Positions 58,678 to 64,000 of a stretch of DNA of 64,000 bases are shown here, piece after piece. Source of the stretch: Prinia subflava (lineage: Eukaryota > Chordata > Aves > Passeriformes > Cisticolidae); the NCBI RefSeq assembly GCF_021018805.1, contig NC_086248.1, forward strand, positions 98,293,239 through 98,357,238. Direction: 5' to 3'. Both the position numbers and the translations under genes were made by a program. Each line of letters starts with the position of its first letter. The stretch's first letter is position 1. The notes under the pieces are model-generated. The model did no database searches. It was given only the letters and a program-made list of their open reading frames with translations, and was not told where the DNA came from.

Positions 58678-61600
58678 ATAAGCAACGCCTGAAAACTGAG
58701 AGGGGTTTTGTCACATATGAAAATAAGGTTCAGAATATCCAGTCTGTTTCCTCATGTGAAAACAGAGTAGAAAACAAAGATGCATCCAACAACTTTCTGC
58801 AAGCACATGCTGATTTTTTAAGGCCATTTGAAGTGAAGAACATAATTAAAGTCTTACACCTCAGCCCTTTGCAGAAAAAATATTTGCGAAAGTACCTGAA
58901 TTGTTTATCTCAGTTTAGTTCCCATCTCCTTTTCCCTGGCAGTGAAGGGAAAAGTGACATTTTACCCGTCAGATTGCAGAGACCGTGTGACAATGTGACA
59001 AACAGCTGAGCTGCAATGTGCTAAGACAGCTATTGCTGAGGAGCTGCAGATGGACCTTTGCCCTCTTTGGTTTGGACAGCATTTACAACACTTCCAGTTC
59101 CATCTCCTAGTGAAACCAGTCTACTTAAATTGTCCTCCAGCAAGAACCCACAGCACCATGGCTAACAGGCAGCATAGAGCTAAGCTAAAGCCAAGCAGAA
59201 CAGAAAAAGCTCATGAAAAAAGGAAGTACGGGCACTCTCAGAGATACAACTACAAACCTCTCTACTGCATTTTTCCTGTATCACCTTTACTGGTAATTCC
59301 TAGTTATTCTTATTTTTGCCATCTAAATGCAAATGAAACAAAGCATATTCTCCTTATTTTAGTCCATCCTTCACGAGTCTCTTCTGCCGGAGCTGATGGC
59401 TGCAGGCTGGGGAAAGGGGCTGTGGGAGGGAACAGTGGCCCACCTTGCTGCTTCCACTTCTCCAAGGTCATCCCGCGCACCAGTGGAGCAGCACCATGCT
59501 GCTGCTGTCCTGCTGCTCACATTTGAGAGCTGTTGCCATGGCACCAGGGGACAAATCGCTTCTTGTCTGTACCCTGCAAACCTCTCCCAGCAGAGCTGGG
59601 GCCTGGACCTGCAACCTTGGCTATTTTTAGCCAGGTGCTGTATAATGCAGAAGTTGATGACCATCTGCACATCTCCATTAGTCAGCTGTTTCCAGGTGCT
59701 CGGTGAAAGGAACAGATAGCCAGAGACAGGGGGGAGGCTGGGATCAAACGCTGAGCAAGGGCAGCTGCTTGCTGTGCCTTTTGGTGGAGAACTCCTTCTC
59801 AGTTTCACTTGAAATCCATCCCAATGGAACTTGATGGAAGGAGACCTTTGTTCCCTGGAAGCTGGAGGGACACAGACCCCTCACCCTCCTTCCCTGAGGT
59901 GCCCCCAGTGCCCAAGACACCCAGGCACTTTGTCAGGATGCTGGCTTCTCCCCTACACTCTCCCATCCCATGCGCTGCTCCCCAAGCCCTCCTGGTCCTC
60001 ACAGCCCTGGCAGGAGTGGACCAGGGCTGAAGGCTGATTGATATCCTCAGACAGGGACAATGAGAGATGTTCCCAGCCGCTCCAGTTTTCCCTCCCTACA
60101 CACCACTCAAGCTAGCAGCACCCCTGGGGCAATTCATGTTGCTTCAGCCAGCAATCAGGTGATAGTATAAACCCCCACAGGTGTCCAAAGCTGCAGGGAA
60201 GGTAATGCTCCAATGGCACTCCAGATGCCATTGGAATGGTGTCACAGGTAGGTCTTTAGGAAGAATCAAAATGCACTGGAGATTTCCAGGTGAGGAGTGC
60301 TGTGTGATGAAGGCCAGGCTGCACTGGAGGGGTCAGACAACTCCTGCCCTGCAGCCCAGCCCCATCTGACATGTGGTGCCAGCCTATTGAAGCTTATTAA
60401 AAGTATTTCAGAACAGCAGGTTCTTTTTTTTTTTTCCACATAACAGAATTAAAACAATGTTACAGACTCACAACTATACAAGGATACACTTGAGTTTTCT
60501 TTAGGCTAGTTGAGGGCTAAGGGCAAATCTCCCAAATCCTGGATGCTCCTGCCCAAACACAATGGGATACATCAGCAGCTTGCCAGGCAACCTGCATTCT
60601 AAATTCACTGGTTTAACCCAAGCTCAAGAACAGATTCTTCATCAGCAGAGCCAGGGTCTGGGCTGGCAAACCCATGAGGCTTGGGGTGTTCTGATTGAGA
60701 AGTGCTCTGCATGCACCAGGAAACCACTGACCAAACTCCAGGCTCAGAGCAGAGGGGCTGAGATCATTGCACAGATATATTTTTCCACATCACCCTGAAA
60801 AAGTGATCACACTGACTTTATAACCCCATGTGGCAAGCAACTATCAGAGAGAAAAACCTGGGAGTTGAGCTGTTGAGGCAGCCTATCCCCTCCAGCACCT
60901 TCCAGCTGAAATACAGCAAAGTGGCACTTGGGCAGCCCAGAGACAGATGTGCTGCTCCTGCTCATCCTGTTCCTGCTGTGCTGAGGATGGCCAGCTTGCA
61001 CAAAAAGCAAAGCAGCAGCTGGGCACGTTGCTTGCAATATTCAGTATTGCTGTCCAGGTCCTTGTGCAGGCTCTGACACTGAGAGGTTTGAGAGGAGCCC
61101 CCACATGTGAGGAGTTGCACCATCTCTGGTGTGTAGGGGTGCAATTCCACAGAAACCCAAGGAGCTGGGTTGATTCACACCAGCTGCAGAGCTGGTGACC
61201 AAGAAGCAGTGCTGCCTCACTCCATGTTTTTCTTATTTTGTATAATGTCAGGGGCCAAATCAAGGCCATGTGAGGTTCAGCACTAAATCACCCACTGTGA
61301 TTTAGGAAATGTGTACAAATTCAGGCGTTTGCAACCACATGAGGGGCCAGCACCCCCTCTGAATGGAACAAAAAACCACAGCACCAAACCTGAAATGAGC
61401 TGTCACAGATCAACCTGCTGCTAAAATGAGTAAAGATTTGTATCCTGGTACCCAGACCTCCATGCCACCTGCAATATGCTTTGGTTTGGGTTGGTTTTTT
61501 TCCAGCCTAATGAGTGCTGCACTTTCTCCCTGTGCTCAGACCAAACTAGAGGTGACAGTGTTGAACTGCTGAGCAGGGTGACCAGCCATGCTGGGAGATG

Positions 61601-62461
61601 GGAAGAAAGGAGTGGCTCAGTTTGAGCCAGGCAGGAATATCCTGGAGGGGTCAGCAATAACATTTCACATATACACACCATCAGACCTTACCAACAGCAC
61701 TGGTGGACTTCTGGATGCTGCAGAAGGATCACAGCCAGAGCAGTGACATCCACCAGTGGGTTTCCCATCTGTGGCAGCTTCCCAGCAGGTGACACATGCC
61801 AGGATCACAGTGCATCCTTTCCCTGGCCCTGACAGCCCTCAGCTGAATCAGTGACATGGGGAGGAGCAGCACCATGGCCGAGGGCCCCAGTGTCTCCCTG
61901 TGTGCACTATCTCAGCCTGGCATTCAACACGAACATCCTCAGCCATCTCTCCTCTTTTCCTGCTCAGAAAGGGAGCTGGAGAGGGGAAGCCTGATAGCAA
62001 AGAAAGATCTAGGAGTCAGATTCAGGAAGCTAAAAAAAATTGGACAACAGCCTTCACCCTTGCATACTGGAATTGCTTGTTTATCTTCTTGCTTCCTCTG
62101 TAAAACAACTCATCCTAGCTGGGTCATAAGGAAAGGAACAATAGCCATATATTTTTAGGATCTATCTGTGAATAAGTGATGGCCAGTTTTTCCATTTTGT
62201 CACCCAGACCATTTTATTTCAGCAAAAGACCCTGCAAAGCAGTGCAAACCATGAGTGTGCAGGGAAGGGCCCTCATGGCAGCCAGGGATTCCCCCCTGGC
62301 CCCAGCATCTGACAGCCCCAGCCCTGCCTGGTGGCATCACACTTGTGCCCCCTCCAAAAAGTGAGGCAGCACAGGAACCTCAGAGTGAGTTATAGCCATA
62401 GTCATTACCCATAACCTGCCACAGGCTTTGGACATAGGGGCATCTCAGACCTGCCTTTGAC

Positions 62462-62502
62462 AAAAAAAAGAAAAAAAAGAAAAAAAAGAAAAAAAAAAAG
62501 AG
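62462..62502. repeat. (A7-9 G)n microsatellite
   Basis: A tracts of seven to nine bases separated by single G residues. The reverse strand gives a phenylalanine run in an artefactual frame. Confidence 0.88.
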
Positions 62503-64000
62503 TTTTTTTAAAATTTTCTCTCCCTTACTGTGGCATCCTTGACCACACAACAGAGATGCTCCCACATCAGAGTGCCACAGCCCATGAGAGGCAAGTGCTT
62601 GGTACCACAAGCAAGTGCCTGCTCATTAAGACACCCAAGTTAACAATGCAAATCCACAGCCTAATATAGCATGTGACAGAAAGTCCCAGTCCAAATTCAG
62701 GAACATGGCACCTCAGGGGACTGTCAGAGGCAGGAGCAGCGCAGCCACAAAGGTATGGGAGAGGAAACACAGCAGCTTCTGGCCCCGGGGCTTGCATGCA
62801 CCACCAGGTAACCTCAGCACTACCAAGAAGTCTCTGGCAAGGCACAAAGAAAGCAAAGATGCCACAAAAGCTGAACCTCCCACTTCACCTCCATCACCTC
62901 AACTAGTGGCAACATCAGGGAAGAAATTAGGGATGGGTTTCAAAAGCTCTTGGTGAGTCAGGAGCACAAGTTCTGCTGCCTGTGAAACATGAAATAGTAG
63001 ATGGGGCTAATTTCTCCTTAAGATAGGAAAAAGGTTGCTGGGTCACAGATTCTTCTCAACCTAATCTGTTCCACTAAGCCACCTGTGAAGCAGTATCTCC
63101 TAGTAAAGAGCAGAGTTAGCACACAAAACTTCTATTTGGCAGCTTCTATTTATCTTTTCTCATGCTCCTGGATGAGGCAGCGTAGGTGCAGAGAGGTGAA
63201 GAGATTTGTTTTTACTTGCATAGAGTATCACAGGAAATTCTGCCTGCTAGTCCTTAATCATAACTCTATCAGCAATCACACAGGCTCCTCATACAGCTTT
63301 TTCCTTAGCTCTAGGGACTCTCCATCCTGTGGTTTTCCCAAGTCTGTCTCACAGTCCCTGCTACTTCCTGACAAGGTCTTTAATGAAGGTGTTTTATCTT
63401 TTCCATGCTTCAGGGCAGGTCTCGGGTGTTCATTTTGCCTCAGCCCTCTCCTACTTTTCACAGCACTGATTCATAGGAAACACAGGCACATCCCGGATTT
63501 CACATGAATCATTCCCTTTTCAGCTCATGTTCCCAATGATAATATTTTTGTGGAGTAGTTTTATGCTGTTAGCTCACAAAAAGCTCCATTACTCAAGCCT
63601 TTCCCAGATTATCCAGTGGGTTTCTCTAAGGAAGTTTTTTCCACAGTGCTGCCTTATAATAAATCCCTTTCCTCTCTAAAATGCAGGGGTGGAAGGATGC
63701 AGAGGAAATGAGTCTACCAGCAAATGGATGGACTTGTGCAGCTGTTTCCCAACAATTTACACTCTGTAATTAGTATTTCTGAGGACATGCACGGATAAGA
63801 GAGAAAATAAAGCCTATAAAATGTTTCTTTATGCCTATACCCATATGGGTGCAGTGCAGGGAAGAGCACTCATCTTCACAGTCCTATATACATGTATACA
63901 TACAGGTGGTATCTACCACAGCCCTGCCCAGCCTCCCTGCTGCTCCCAGGCTCACCCATTCCAGTGGGTGCACAGACAGAGTTACACAGGTCATCATCCA

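Larger units (their letters stand above)
54730..64000. other. Non-coding stretch at the right end
   Basis: Relatively GC-rich, CpG-poor unique DNA. Apart from A-rich microsatellites at 58.6 and 62.5 kb I find no element or exon that can be supported. Many 60-150 codon frames exist on both strands and overlap one another, as expected from composition. Confidence 0.45.

Noticed and set aside
59050..59526. 158-codon plus-strand frame
   Set aside because: Composition changes abruptly along its length and a similar-length frame overlaps on the other strand, typical of chance ORFs.
1..64000. Bacterial operons, CRISPR arrays, phage or toxin systems
   Set aside because: Intron-like organisation, CR1 elements and CpG depletion indicate a vertebrate nuclear genome. 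No direct-repeat spacer arrays or ribosome-binding-site-led gene strings were seen.

Overview
The window looks like avian nuclear DNA. It carries several copies of the CR1 non-LTR retrotransposon in both orientations, small vertebrate-style exons with GT-AG borders, one sharp CpG island, and long stretches of unique, mostly AT-rich non-coding DNA. I see no prokaryotic operon, rRNA, convincing tRNA, CRISPR array or other bacterial system. No gene could be named with confidence, so gene symbols are left empty.

Left arm (1-24.95 kb). The best reading is a minus-strand gene that starts in the CpG island at about 24.55-25.15 kb and runs leftward to about 2.2 kb. Its 5' side is marked by an ETS-type and a YY1-type motif, a first exon with a strong donor at 24820, and a second exon at 24281-24425 with strong splice sites. 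Its 3' side is marked by three small exons whose phases agree (4379-4438, 3145-3234, 2243-2296). These read as a charged coiled-coil C-terminus ending in a stop. Between them are several very short candidate exons (34-40 nt) with good splice signals that I could not join into one frame. At the far left, a plus-strand terminal exon (1033-1184), with a poly(A) signal at 1305, appears to be the end of a gene that starts outside the window. The two genes would then be convergent, tail to tail.

CpG island. The minus-strand first exon contains a 27-bp perfect-length tandem duplication (one mismatch) and no AUG frame that stays open to the donor, only a 16-codon reading frame. On the plus strand a well-placed ATG opens 164 codons that run out of the island to a stop, followed 53 bases later by AATAAA. 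This could be a divergent transcript.

Right arm (25.5-64 kb). This half is more GC-rich and looks like a gene desert or a very long intron. I found no convincing multi-exon gene. It holds CR1 copies (25.93, 43.58, 53.82 and 54.54 kb), a perfect 59-copy GAGGA array (45285-45579), other microsatellites, an isolated CpG-rich patch near 50.25-50.5 kb, and AT-rich unique blocks that look like conserved regulatory elements (notably 40.08-40.26 kb). The conservation idea comes from sequence texture only and needs alignment to other vertebrates.
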